From Verrucomicrobiota bacterium (GTDB taxonomy: Bacteria; Verrucomicrobiota; Verrucomicrobiia; Chthoniobacterales; UBA10450): a DNA stretch of 10,868 nt. Under the pieces are notes generated by a model. It saw only the letters and a list, made by a program, of their open reading frames with translations, searched no databases and was not told the DNA's origin. The stretch spans positions 1-10,868 of the forward strand of contig QHOM01000118.1 of NCBI GenBank assembly GCA_003218785.1, in the 5' to 3' direction. The first letter of the stretch is position 1; each line of letters starts with the position of its first letter. The position numbers were made by a program, and so were the translations under genes. Positions 1 to 6,572 of this stretch are shown one piece after another.

Positions 1-1229
1 AAACATGGACTGCTATTACAAACGGAATTCCAGATGGCGCCTACGTGCACGCCGTACGCGAAGACCCGGAAAAACGCGGATTGCTTTACGCGGGCACAGA
101 GCTCGGCGTTTTCGTTTCGCTCGATGACGGCGCGCATTGGCAGCCGTTGCAATTAAATCTGCCCGTCTCGCCGATTCACGATCTCGTAGTGAAAGATGAT
201 GACCTGGTCGTGGCAACTCACGGCCGTTCTTTTTGGGTGCTGGACGACATTACACCGCTGCGGCAGCTCAGCACACAATCGGCGAAAGCAGATGTGATTC
301 TTTATCAACCGCAAACGGCGTTGCGCTTGCATTACCCGGACGAATTCGACAAGCGCCAGCCAGTCGGCGATAACCCGCCGCCGGGCGCAATTATCAATTA
401 TTATTTTAAAACGGCACCGAAGGAGGAGGTCTCGCTGGAGATCCTCGACAGTTCAGGCAAAGTAGTCAGGCATCTTTCTAGCAAAGAGAAAAAAGAAGGC
501 GAACAACCGCCTGAGTGGCCGGATCGCGTCGAGCGCGCGAAAACAATTCCAGCAAACGAAGGAATGAACCGGTTCGCCTGGGACCTTCGTTACGATGATC
601 CAATACAAATTCCCGGCGCGTTTTACTTTGGCGTCGGCCCGAGGGGACCGCTGGCCTTGCCTGGTGATTATCAGGTGAAACTTACCGTCGGCGGCAAGTC
701 GCAGACTGCGCCGCTGCATCTGGCGATCGACCCACGGACCAAGGGCGCAGAGGCCGCCCTGCAAAAGCAATTAACTTTGGCAATGCAGGTGAACGATTGC
801 ATGTCGCGATTGCATCAGGCCGTCAACGAAATCCGCGATCTCAGATCGCAGATTCAAACCTTGCACAAACGCTTCGGGGACGATTCGCGGTTAAAATCAA
901 GCCTCGCGGCAGCGGACGATCTCGATCACAAAATGTCTGAAATCGAGCAGAAACTTATTCAAGTGAACATGAAAGGCTCGGAAGGAAACCTCGCGTTCCC
1001 AAACATGCTGAACGAACGGTTTGAAACGTTCAGCCATATAATCGAGGCCGGCGATACTGAGCCAACCAAACCGCAACTCGACGTGTTCCAAACTTTGAGC
1101 GCTCAGTTGGAAGAGCAGTTAACAAAATGGACGCAACTCAAAACCGATGAGGTTCCAAAAGTGAGTGAATTAATCAAACAAGCGAATTTGCCCGCTCTTC
1201 TGATCAGCGAGAAGAAGACGGGTGAATAG
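1..1229 (+). CDS. BNR/VPS10 (sortilin)-like beta-propeller protein, C-terminal part (5' end outside window)
   Basis: The open frame enters from the left edge (first full codon at base 3, no start codon in view) and ends at TAG 1227-1229, giving about 408 residues. The first part reads as the last blades of a BNR/sortilin-type propeller: YAGTELGVFVSLDDGAHWQP is an Asp-box-like repeat, followed by ATHGRSFWVLDDITPL, a hallmark of the large (about 1000-residue) bacterial proteins often annotated as glycosyl hydrolase or sortilin-like. Next comes a beta-rich domain with NRFAWDLRYDDP and LPGDYQVKLTVGG, then a helical, probably coiled-coil tail of about 150 residues ending in ISEKKTGE. Such proteins are usually exported, but the signal peptide would lie upstream. 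Family membership is a recall-based call. No catalytic residues can be assigned, so glycosidase activity is not shown. The next gene starts 218 bp later. Confidence 0.8.
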   Translation, partial: TWTAITNGIPDGAYVHAVREDPEKRGLLYAGTELGVFVSLDDGAHWQPLQLNLPVSPIHDLVVKDDDLVVATHGRSFWVLDDITPLRQLSTQSAKADVILYQPQTALRLHYPDEFDKRQPVGDNPPPGAIINYYFKTAPKEEVSLEILDSSGKVVRHLSSKEKKEGEQPPEWPDRVERAKTIPANEGMNRFAWDLRYDDPIQIPGAFYFGVGPRGPLALPGDYQVKLTVGGKSQTAPLHLAIDPRTKGAEAALQKQLTLAMQVNDCMSRLHQAVNEIRDLRSQIQTLHKRFGDDSRLKSSLAAADDLDHKMSEIEQKLIQVNMKGSEGNLAFPNMLNERFETFSHIIEAGDTEPTKPQLDVFQTLSAQLEEQLTKWTQLKTDEVPKVSELIKQANLPALLISEKKTGE

Positions 1230-1238
1230 TGATGATAA

Positions 1239-1305
1239 TGTAGCCAAGGCGCTCTGCCGCCGTGTCTGAGATTTTGCTGCGCCTCGACAGAGCGAGATGG
1301 CTACA
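1239..1305. repeat. REP-like long imperfect palindrome
   Basis: Arms of 20 bases at 1239-1258 and 1286-1305 pair at 16 of 20 positions (TGTAGCCA...CGCTCTG against CAGAGCG...TGGCTACA), with a 27-base loop. It begins 9 bases after the stop of the upstream gene. The right half shares GCGCCTCGAC-N10-GGCTACA with 9842-9868, so it looks like a dispersed element. There is no T-tract, so a simple intrinsic terminator is unlikely. The rest of the gap (1306-1447) shows no gene or convincing promoter. Confidence 0.75.
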
Positions 1306-1447
1306 GCCGCGTTACCTCTGGCCATGCGGTACTTCCCCGGCCCGACGAAGAGTTAACTCAAAAACAATATCGACATCTTTAAGCGTCCGGCATCCGCGTG
1401 TGGAAAATATTGCTGCTGTTCCAAACTGCGCTGAGTAAAATTGACCC

Positions 1448-2158
1448 ATGAAGATCGAGAGAGCGGTCGTCCTGGCGGCCGGACGCGGCAGGCGCATGCG
1501 TGAGCTGACTGTCGATCTTCCCAAACCAATGATCGAAGTGCGCGGCAAACCCGTTTTGCAGCACATCGTGGAAGGATTGCGCGACGCGGGCTTGCGCGAG
1601 TTCTTCCTCATCGTCGGTTACCGCGGCGACGCGGTTCAAAATTTTTTCGGCGACGGCTCCCGTTACAAGATCGCAATACAGTACGCGACCCAAGTTGTGC
1701 AGGATGGAACAGGGCGGGTTCTCGATCTTGCGCGCAATTTCGTTGAAAGTTCGCCATTTATATTGAGCTACGGGGACATTTTGGTCGATCCGGCAAATTA
1801 CAAGCGCATCGTCGATCTTGCGGACGATATCGAAGCAATCATTACCGTGAAGCGCGGGGAAGACGTGACCAAAGGCGGCGCAGTTTTTCTGAACGACGAA
1901 ATGGAACTTGTCGATATTCGCGAAAAATCGCACCCGGGGGAGGTCGAAAGCCCGTGGTACAACGCCGGTCTCTACGCATTTCGGCCCAGCATTCTCGATT
2001 TCACGTCAAGATTGAGACCTTCGCCGCGCGGCGAATATGAATTAACCGATGCCATTTGCGATCTCGCGCAGTCCGGCAAAAAAGTGAAAGCGCTGGAACT
2101 TGCGGGCGACTGGGCCGACGTACGCGACCCAGAAATCCTCGCGCGATTGAATCAATAG
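1448..2158 (+). CDS. Sugar-1-phosphate nucleotidyltransferase (NTP_transferase family)
   Basis: This 236-residue protein probably transfers a nucleotide from an NTP to a sugar 1-phosphate, giving an NDP-sugar for cell-envelope or polysaccharide synthesis in the cytoplasm. The N-terminus carries the family signature: LAAGRGRRMRELT (residues 9-21), then LPKPMIEVRGKP (24-35), where K26 is the expected phosphate-contacting lysine. DGTGR (86-90) matches the nucleotide loop, YGD (108-110) holds the likely metal-binding aspartate, YNAGLYAF (171-178) is the sugar-binding strand, and WADVRDPEIL (222-231) is the usual C-terminal motif. It lacks the left-handed helix domain of GlmU and is shorter than RmlA (about 290 residues), closer to MurU or other stand-alone enzymes of about 230 residues. 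The sugar cannot be read from sequence. The ATG is directly before the signature and has no clear ribosome binding site. It converges on pssA. Confidence 0.87.
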   Translation: MKIERAVVLAAGRGRRMRELTVDLPKPMIEVRGKPVLQHIVEGLRDAGLREFFLIVGYRGDAVQNFFGDGSRYKIAIQYATQVVQDGTGRVLDLARNFVESSPFILSYGDILVDPANYKRIVDLADDIEAIITVKRGEDVTKGGAVFLNDEMELVDIREKSHPGEVESPWYNAGLYAFRPSILDFTSRLRPSPRGEYELTDAICDLAQSGKKVKALELAGDWADVRDPEILARLNQ

Positions 2159-2162
2159 GAAC

Positions 2163-2203
2163 ATAGGCATCCTGCCTGTGCGGCAAACAGGCTTCCAGCC
2201 TGT
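2163..2203. repeat. Tandem pair of mini-hairpins with TCC triloops
   Basis: Two 17-base units, 2163-2179 and 2187-2203, each fold as a 7-bp stem around a TCC loop: ATAGGCA-TCC-TGCCTGT (one G-T pair) and ACAGGCT-TCC-AGCCTGT (perfect). They are identical at 14 of 17 positions and 7 bases apart. They fill the gap between two convergent genes (stops at 2158 and 2264) and have no T-tract. They look like a dispersed repeat built on the same plan as the element at 3079-3136. Confidence 0.75.
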
Positions 2204-2263
2204 TGGATTGAGCTTAGTGGCCGTACGTAATAGCAGCCCATTTGACCCTTGCAGAGCTTTTAA

Positions 2264-3073
2264 CTACTCAGCGGTTTCGACTGGCTCCTCGCCGATTTCT
2301 TCTTCAATTTCGCGCCGCCACTGGTGTGATAGCCACGGCCGGAGAAATCCGTAGAGCAAATAGGAAAGGAAAAGGACCGCCGGCATCCATTCATAATTCA
2401 TTACCGTAAAGACAAGGATGACGCTGATGATGAGAAAGCGTGGGATCGATTTCGTAGTTCGCCAATCGACCGCCTTAAAGCTTGGATAACGAAAGCGGCT
2501 AAACATCATGAACGAGAGAAAAAGCATGAGTGGTGGCAGCACAAATTTCCAGTTGCCCAGGTGGCGTTCACTGTCCGCAAGCCAGAGCAAAAAAAGTGTA
2601 AGCGACGCAATAAGACCGGCTGCGGCAGGAATCGGAAATCCTTTGAATTCCTTACCTGCTCCGGTCTGGTTTGCAGCGGCACAATTAAATCGGGCGAGCC
2701 TCAGCGCGCCGCAGGCAAGATAGACAAACGCCACGACCCAGCCGGCGCGCGGAAACTCCTGGAGCACGATCCGATAAACCAGGAGTGCGGGTGCGAGGCC
2801 GAACGAAACAATGTCGGCAAGCGAATCGAACTCGCGGCCGAAGGGACTGTCGTGACCACCCAGTCTCGCCAGTCGGCCATCGAGGAAATCAAAAACGAAG
2901 GCGCCGAGAATAAACCAGATCGCGGTGTGAAAAAGATCGGTGGCAACATCCGGGTTTGAAACCTGGAGCAAGGCGCCTTGAAGAATTTTCAAGGTCGCCG
3001 CGAACCCGCAAAACAGATTCCCTGCCGTCATTAAATTCGGCAGCAGATAAATTTTCGGAGGTGGTTCGCTCAT
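2264..3073 (-). CDS. pssA: CDP-diacylglycerol--serine O-phosphatidyltransferase
   Basis: This integral membrane enzyme joins CDP-diacylglycerol and L-serine to give phosphatidylserine and CMP, the first committed step to phosphatidylethanolamine. From the chosen start it has 269 residues. The CDP-alcohol phosphotransferase signature D-x2-DG-x2-AR-x8-G-x3-D-x3-D is complete: D62, D65-G66, A69-R70, G79, D83 and D87. IYLLPNLMTAGNLFCGF (residues 8-24), ACGALRLARFN and GFPIPAAAG are typical of the PssA subgroup rather than of PgsA. Several hydrophobic segments follow, and the tail is Glu-rich. The frame stays open upstream to an ATG at 3157, but those 28 extra residues are translated repeat DNA (3079-3136), so ATG 3073-3071 is preferred. 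It lies just after psd in one operon. No Shine-Dalgarno sequence is visible before this start. Confidence 0.92.
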   Translation of the reverse strand: MSEPPPKIYLLPNLMTAGNLFCGFAATLKILQGALLQVSNPDVATDLFHTAIWFILGAFVFDFLDGRLARLGGHDSPFGREFDSLADIVSFGLAPALLVYRIVLQEFPRAGWVVAFVYLACGALRLARFNCAAANQTGAGKEFKGFPIPAAAGLIASLTLFLLWLADSERHLGNWKFVLPPLMLFLSFMMFSRFRYPSFKAVDWRTTKSIPRFLIISVILVFTVMNYEWMPAVLFLSYLLYGFLRPWLSHQWRREIEEEIGEEPVETAE

Positions 3074-3078
3074 AAATC

Positions 3079-3136
3079 GTGGGGCAAGTTTCCAACTTGC
3101 CCGTTGATTAAATCGCAAGTTGGAAACTTGCGCCAC
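3079..3136. repeat. Double-hairpin palindrome between psd and pssA
   Basis: Two 22-base arms, 3079-3100 and 3115-3136, are reverse complements at 21 of 22 positions with a 14-base spacer. Each arm is itself palindromic: GGGCAAGTT-TCC-AACTTGCCC (9-bp stem, 3082-3102) and a GCAAGTT-GGA-AACTTGC core (8 bp with its flanking C-G pair, 3114-3132). The RNA could fold as two small hairpins or one long one. The element exactly fills the gap between the psd stop (TAA 3140-3138) and the pssA start (3073), so it would lie inside the operon mRNA. Confidence 0.85.
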
Positions 3137-3137
3137 A

Positions 3138-3770
3138 TTAACTGGAGAGTCGCGCAATCACAGTTGAGCCGCCCGCCACGTGATCGCCCACCTTCACGAG
3201 GACGGTGGCGGAGAGGGGCAAGTATAATTCCGTTCGCGAACCGAAGCGAATCATTCCGAAGCGCTCGCCTTTTTTCAATTCATCCCCGACTTCCGCCCAT
3301 GCTACGATGCGCCTCGCAATCGCGCCGGTAAGTTGGCGGACTACAATCGTAACGCGTGCATTCTCAAAAGCCCACGTCATCGATTCGTTCTTCTTCGAAC
3401 AATCGGGGTGGCGCGCGTCAAGACAAAGCCCATCTCGATGCTGGCGATAAATGACTCGGCCGTCGATCGGAGCGCGATTGGTGTGGACATCGAAGATCGA
3501 CAAAAAAATTCCGACACGGCGCGTTTTCACTTTGAGAGCTTCATTCTCATCCAGCTCAACGATGTCTGTAATAGATCCGTCGGCCGCAGCGACGATTAGA
3601 TTCGGATCTGCCGGCGCCGCGCGATCCGGATCTCGGAAAAAGGCGAGCGTGCAAAAAAGCAGCAGCAAAAAAAACAGCAATAACCAGACGGAAAAGAACG
3701 AACTGGCGATTGCGAGAAGCGCGAAAATCGCAAAAATCCAGCGTGCTTCAGAGAGGGTTTGAGCGCGCAT
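3138..3770 (-). CDS. psd: Phosphatidylserine decarboxylase, short (Asd-type) form
   Basis: This pyruvoyl-dependent membrane-associated enzyme converts phosphatidylserine to phosphatidylethanolamine. The 210-residue length fits the short bacterial/archaeal-type family rather than the roughly 320-residue E. coli form. Residues 11-45 form one or two hydrophobic segments, followed by FFRDPDRAAP (44-53), typical of the family. The catalytic set is present: D64 in AADG, H96 in FDVHTNRAP, and the self-cleavage site GGSTV at 200-204, where cleavage between G201 and S202 would make a long beta chain and a short alpha chain of 9 residues bearing the pyruvoyl group from S202. The start ATG (3770-3768) has no ribosome binding site, and the predicted leader is very short. 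It is the first gene of an operon with pssA, and the two catalyse consecutive steps. Confidence 0.93.
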   Translation of the reverse strand: MRAQTLSEARWIFAIFALLAIASSFFSVWLLLFFLLLLFCTLAFFRDPDRAAPADPNLIVAAADGSITDIVELDENEALKVKTRRVGIFLSIFDVHTNRAPIDGRVIYRQHRDGLCLDARHPDCSKKNESMTWAFENARVTIVVRQLTGAIARRIVAWAEVGDELKKGERFGMIRFGSRTELYLPLSATVLVKVGDHVAGGSTVIARLSS

Positions 3771-3779
3771 AACAACCGC

Positions 3780-3808
3780 ATTTTCCGATTTTAGAAACAG
3801 GGGGTCAA
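3780..3808 (-). promoter_or_regulatory. Possible psd-pssA promoter
   Basis: On the minus strand TTGACC (3808-3803) and GAAAAT (3785-3780) are 17 bases apart. The -35 matches TTGACA at 5 of 6 positions and the -10 matches TATAAT at 4 of 6. Transcription would begin only a few bases before the psd ATG, giving a nearly leaderless mRNA, in line with the absent ribosome binding site. This rests on pattern only. Confidence 0.25.
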
Positions 3809-3928
3809 GCCGCTGGAAATAGGCTTAGCAGGGTCGAATAGAAGCCGGACCATGGAAATACAAGATTTTGGGTTCGCGGGGTATTCGTCGCCCCATATCT
3901 AGCGGACACCCCAACGGACTAGCCACGA

Positions 3929-3985
3929 GATATTATTTGTTTATCGCCCTGTTTTTGTTATCTTTTTTACCGGGTCGTTTCGACC
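3929..3985 (+). promoter_or_regulatory. AT-rich gyrB upstream region with start-proximal hairpin
   Basis: The stretch 3930-3968 is markedly AT-rich beside GC-rich coding DNA. It contains a TATTAT (3931-3936) and a loose TTGTTA/TTATCT pair (3937-3942 and 3958-3963, only 15 bases apart), so the gyr promoter probably lies here but no pair is convincing. GGTCG-TTT-CGACC (3973-3985) forms a perfect 5-bp hairpin ending 7 bases before the gyrB ATG, where a ribosome binding site would normally sit. Confidence 0.3.
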
Positions 3986-3992
3986 TGAATCT

Positions 3993-6563
3993 ATGCTAAA
4001 AGCTCAAGACGAAATTCCGGTCGACAAATTCCCTCGCACTAGCTCGACTGGAATCGGCGCAGCACAAAAATACGACGCCGCCCAAATCGACAAATTGGAA
4101 GGCCTTGAGGCGGTCCGAAAACGGCCTGGGATGTTTATAGGAGATCCCGATGAGCGGGGTCTGCACCATCTCGTTTTCGAGGTACTCGATAATTCGATCG
4201 ACGAACATCTCGCGGGATTTTGCACCAAAATTGAAGTGGCTGTTCACGTCGATGGATCGGTGTCAGTGCGGGATAATGGCCGCGGTATCCCTGTGGACAT
4301 TCACCCAAAATGGAAGATGCCGGCCATCGAACTCGTGCTGACAAACTTGCACGCGGGTGGAAAATTTGGGCAAGGCGCTTACAAATACTCAGGTGGCTTA
4401 CACGGCGTCGGCGCGAAGTGCACGAACGCGCTATCCGAATGGTTCAAAGCGGAAGTGTCACGTGATGGGAAGGTCTATCACATGGCTTTCGCCAAAGGTA
4501 AAACGACCGACAAATTGACCGTCATCGGCGAAGTCAAAAACAAAAAGACAACCGGAACCCTCATCACGTTTTTGCCGGATCCGACGATTTTCACGATCAC
4601 GACGGAGTTTAAATTCGAGCGGCTCGCGACGCGATTGCGCGAGCTGGCGTTTCTCAATCCCGGCCTCGAAATCACGCTAACCGATGAGCGGAGCGATCCA
4701 CCGAAAAAAGAGATATTTTTCTACAAGCATGGCATCGAAGAGTTCGTAAAGCAGCTCGGCGAAAACAAACAGGTGCTTCATCCGAGGCCGGTAGTGATCT
4801 CGCGACAGCGCGATGAAGTTTTTGTCGATGTTGTTCTGCAATACAATGACAGCTACAACGATCAGATTTTGCCATTTGCTAATTCCATCCCAAATCCGGA
4901 TGGCGGAACGCATTTGACTGGCTTCCGCACCGCGCTCACAAAGGCCGTTAATCAGTACGCGAAATCGAGTAATTTTCTTAAGGAGAAGGATCCTTCGATT
5001 TCGGGCGACGATGTACGCGAAGGTTTGATTTGCGTCCTCAGCATCAAGTTGCCGAACCCGCGCTTCGAATCGCAGACCAAGGTGAAGCTCGTGAACACGG
5101 AGATCGACGGGATTGTAAACTCGGCCGTTTACGAAGGTCTGATGACTTACTTCGACAAGAATCCACCAATCGCGCGGCGCATCTTTGACAAGGTGCTCAC
5201 GGCAGCCCGGGCCCGCGAAGCGGCGCGAAAGGCGCGGGAAACGATTCGCAAAGGCGCTCTCACCGGTGGCGGATTGCCGGGAAAATTAGCGGATTGCTCC
5301 GAACGCGATCCAGAATTGACCGAACTTTATATTGTCGAAGGCGATTCAGCGGGCGGTTCCGCCAAGCAGGGACGCGATCGGCGTTACCAGGCGATTCTGC
5401 CAATTCGCGGCAAGCTCATCAACGTCGAGAAAGCGCGCGAGGATCAGTTTCTCAAGAACAACGAGATCCAGTCGATGATCACGGCGATCGGCGCGGGCAT
5501 CGGCAAACCGAAAGAGGATGGCAATGGCAAAGACGAAGGCCGCTTCGACATCACGAAGTTGCGCTACGGTCGGATTATCATCATGACGGACGCGGACGTC
5601 GATGGTTCCCATATTCGCACCCTGCTGCTCACTTTCTTTTTTCGGCAGATGACTGAACTGGTGCGCGCCGGCAAGATTTATATCGCGCAGCCGCCGCTTT
5701 ATCAAATCAAACGAAAAAAACGCGAAGAATATGTCGATGATGATGTCCAGCTGAACAAGATTCTGATTTCGCTCGGTGCCGAGGACGTGCGCCTTAAAAA
5801 TCTGGCGGACGACAAAGAAATCACGCCGGCACAATTAAAGGACATTCTCGAATCTCTCGAGAAACTCGCAAAATTGAGTGAGGCGGTTCGGCGCCACGGC
5901 GGCGATTTCGAAACTTATCTCGCGGAACGGAATTCAAAGTCGGGCAAGCTTCCGACCTATCTTGTCAAAGTTCGCGACGGAAATGAAGAGACCGTGCATT
6001 ATTTTCACGACGAAAAGGAGGTTCGCCAATTTCATCAGGATAACCTCGACCTTAATTTGTTCGACACCGAGCTTGGCCAGGAATTGCTGCCTCTTGGGGA
6101 GGCGCCGGCGCGCGCAAACGGCACTCGCAGACGTGGAAAATTGGCCGAGTTACATGAATCCGCCGCGATCCAAAAAATCATTGCGGAACTGGCGCGCAAA
6201 GGTTTGAAAGTCGGCCATTACGCGGCCAGCGATCGTCCAATATTTGAGTTGATCGAGGGCGATGGTGAAAAAGCCGCTTCCCATCCTCTGTTTTCGATTC
6301 CCGAAATTCTCCAGAAGATTTTAGAGATCGGCCGCCGCGGTGTGCAGATCAAGCGTTTCAAAGGCCTCGGCGAGATGAACGCGAAAGAGCTGTTTGAAAC
6401 CACAATGAATCCGGAAAAACGCAAACTACTGAAAGTGGATTTAAACGACGACACCGCCGTCGATGCTGACAAAATGTTCACTATTCTTATGGGCGACGTC
6501 GTTGAACCGTGCCGCCAGTTTATCGAGGACAACGCGCTGAACGTGCGGAATCTCGATGTATAA
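3993..6563 (+). CDS. gyrB: DNA gyrase subunit B
   Basis: This is the ATPase subunit of the type IIA topoisomerase that introduces negative supercoils; it pairs with GyrA. It has 856 residues, against 804 in E. coli. The GHKL ATPase domain holds FEVLDNSIDEHLAG (62-75; E63 the catalytic base, N67 the Mg ligand), RDNGRGIPVD (93-102; D94 contacts adenine), the ATP lid GGLHGVG (134-140) and Q361/K363 of QTKVKL. The TOPRIM domain holds EGDSAGGSAKQG (E450) and DADVDG (D533, D535, D537). About 200 residues separate QPPLYQIKRKKREEY from RFKGLGEMN, so it carries the insert seen in the long Gram-negative GyrB form. About 34 residues precede KLEGLEAVRKRPGMF, a longer N-terminus than in E. coli. The start is the only good ATG before the domain and has no ribosome binding site. 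The next gene follows after 9 bp. Confidence 0.97.
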   Translation: MLKAQDEIPVDKFPRTSSTGIGAAQKYDAAQIDKLEGLEAVRKRPGMFIGDPDERGLHHLVFEVLDNSIDEHLAGFCTKIEVAVHVDGSVSVRDNGRGIPVDIHPKWKMPAIELVLTNLHAGGKFGQGAYKYSGGLHGVGAKCTNALSEWFKAEVSRDGKVYHMAFAKGKTTDKLTVIGEVKNKKTTGTLITFLPDPTIFTITTEFKFERLATRLRELAFLNPGLEITLTDERSDPPKKEIFFYKHGIEEFVKQLGENKQVLHPRPVVISRQRDEVFVDVVLQYNDSYNDQILPFANSIPNPDGGTHLTGFRTALTKAVNQYAKSSNFLKEKDPSISGDDVREGLICVLSIKLPNPRFESQTKVKLVNTEIDGIVNSAVYEGLMTYFDKNPPIARRIFDKVLTAARAREAARKARETIRKGALTGGGLPGKLADCSERDPELTELYIVEGDSAGGSAKQGRDRRYQAILPIRGKLINVEKAREDQFLKNNEIQSMITAIGAGIGKPKEDGNGKDEGRFDITKLRYGRIIIMTDADVDGSHIRTLLLTFFFRQMTELVRAGKIYIAQPPLYQIKRKKREEYVDDDVQLNKILISLGAEDVRLKNLADDKEITPAQLKDILESLEKLAKLSEAVRRHGGDFETYLAERNSKSGKLPTYLVKVRDGNEETVHYFHDEKEVRQFHQDNLDLNLFDTELGQELLPLGEAPARANGTRRRGKLAELHESAAIQKIIAELARKGLKVGHYAASDRPIFELIEGDGEKAASHPLFSIPEILQKILEIGRRGVQIKRFKGLGEMNAKELFETTMNPEKRKLLKVDLNDDTAVDADKMFTILMGDVVEPCRQFIEDNALNVRNLDV

Positions 6564-6572
6564 GATTTTGAG

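Noticed and set aside
1312..1447. Possible gene remnant or promoter before the nucleotidyltransferase gene
   Set aside because: No protein family recognised in any frame. TTGCTG and TAAAAT are 20 bases apart, too far for a usual promoter.
1379..1933. A 184-codon minus-strand frame opposite the nucleotidyltransferase gene
   Set aside because: It is the mirror of a clear plus-strand gene with full family motifs, and its own translation shows no recognisable domain.
5346..5834. A 162-codon minus-strand frame inside gyrB
   Set aside because: It is antisense to the TOPRIM region, whose plus-strand motifs are intact.
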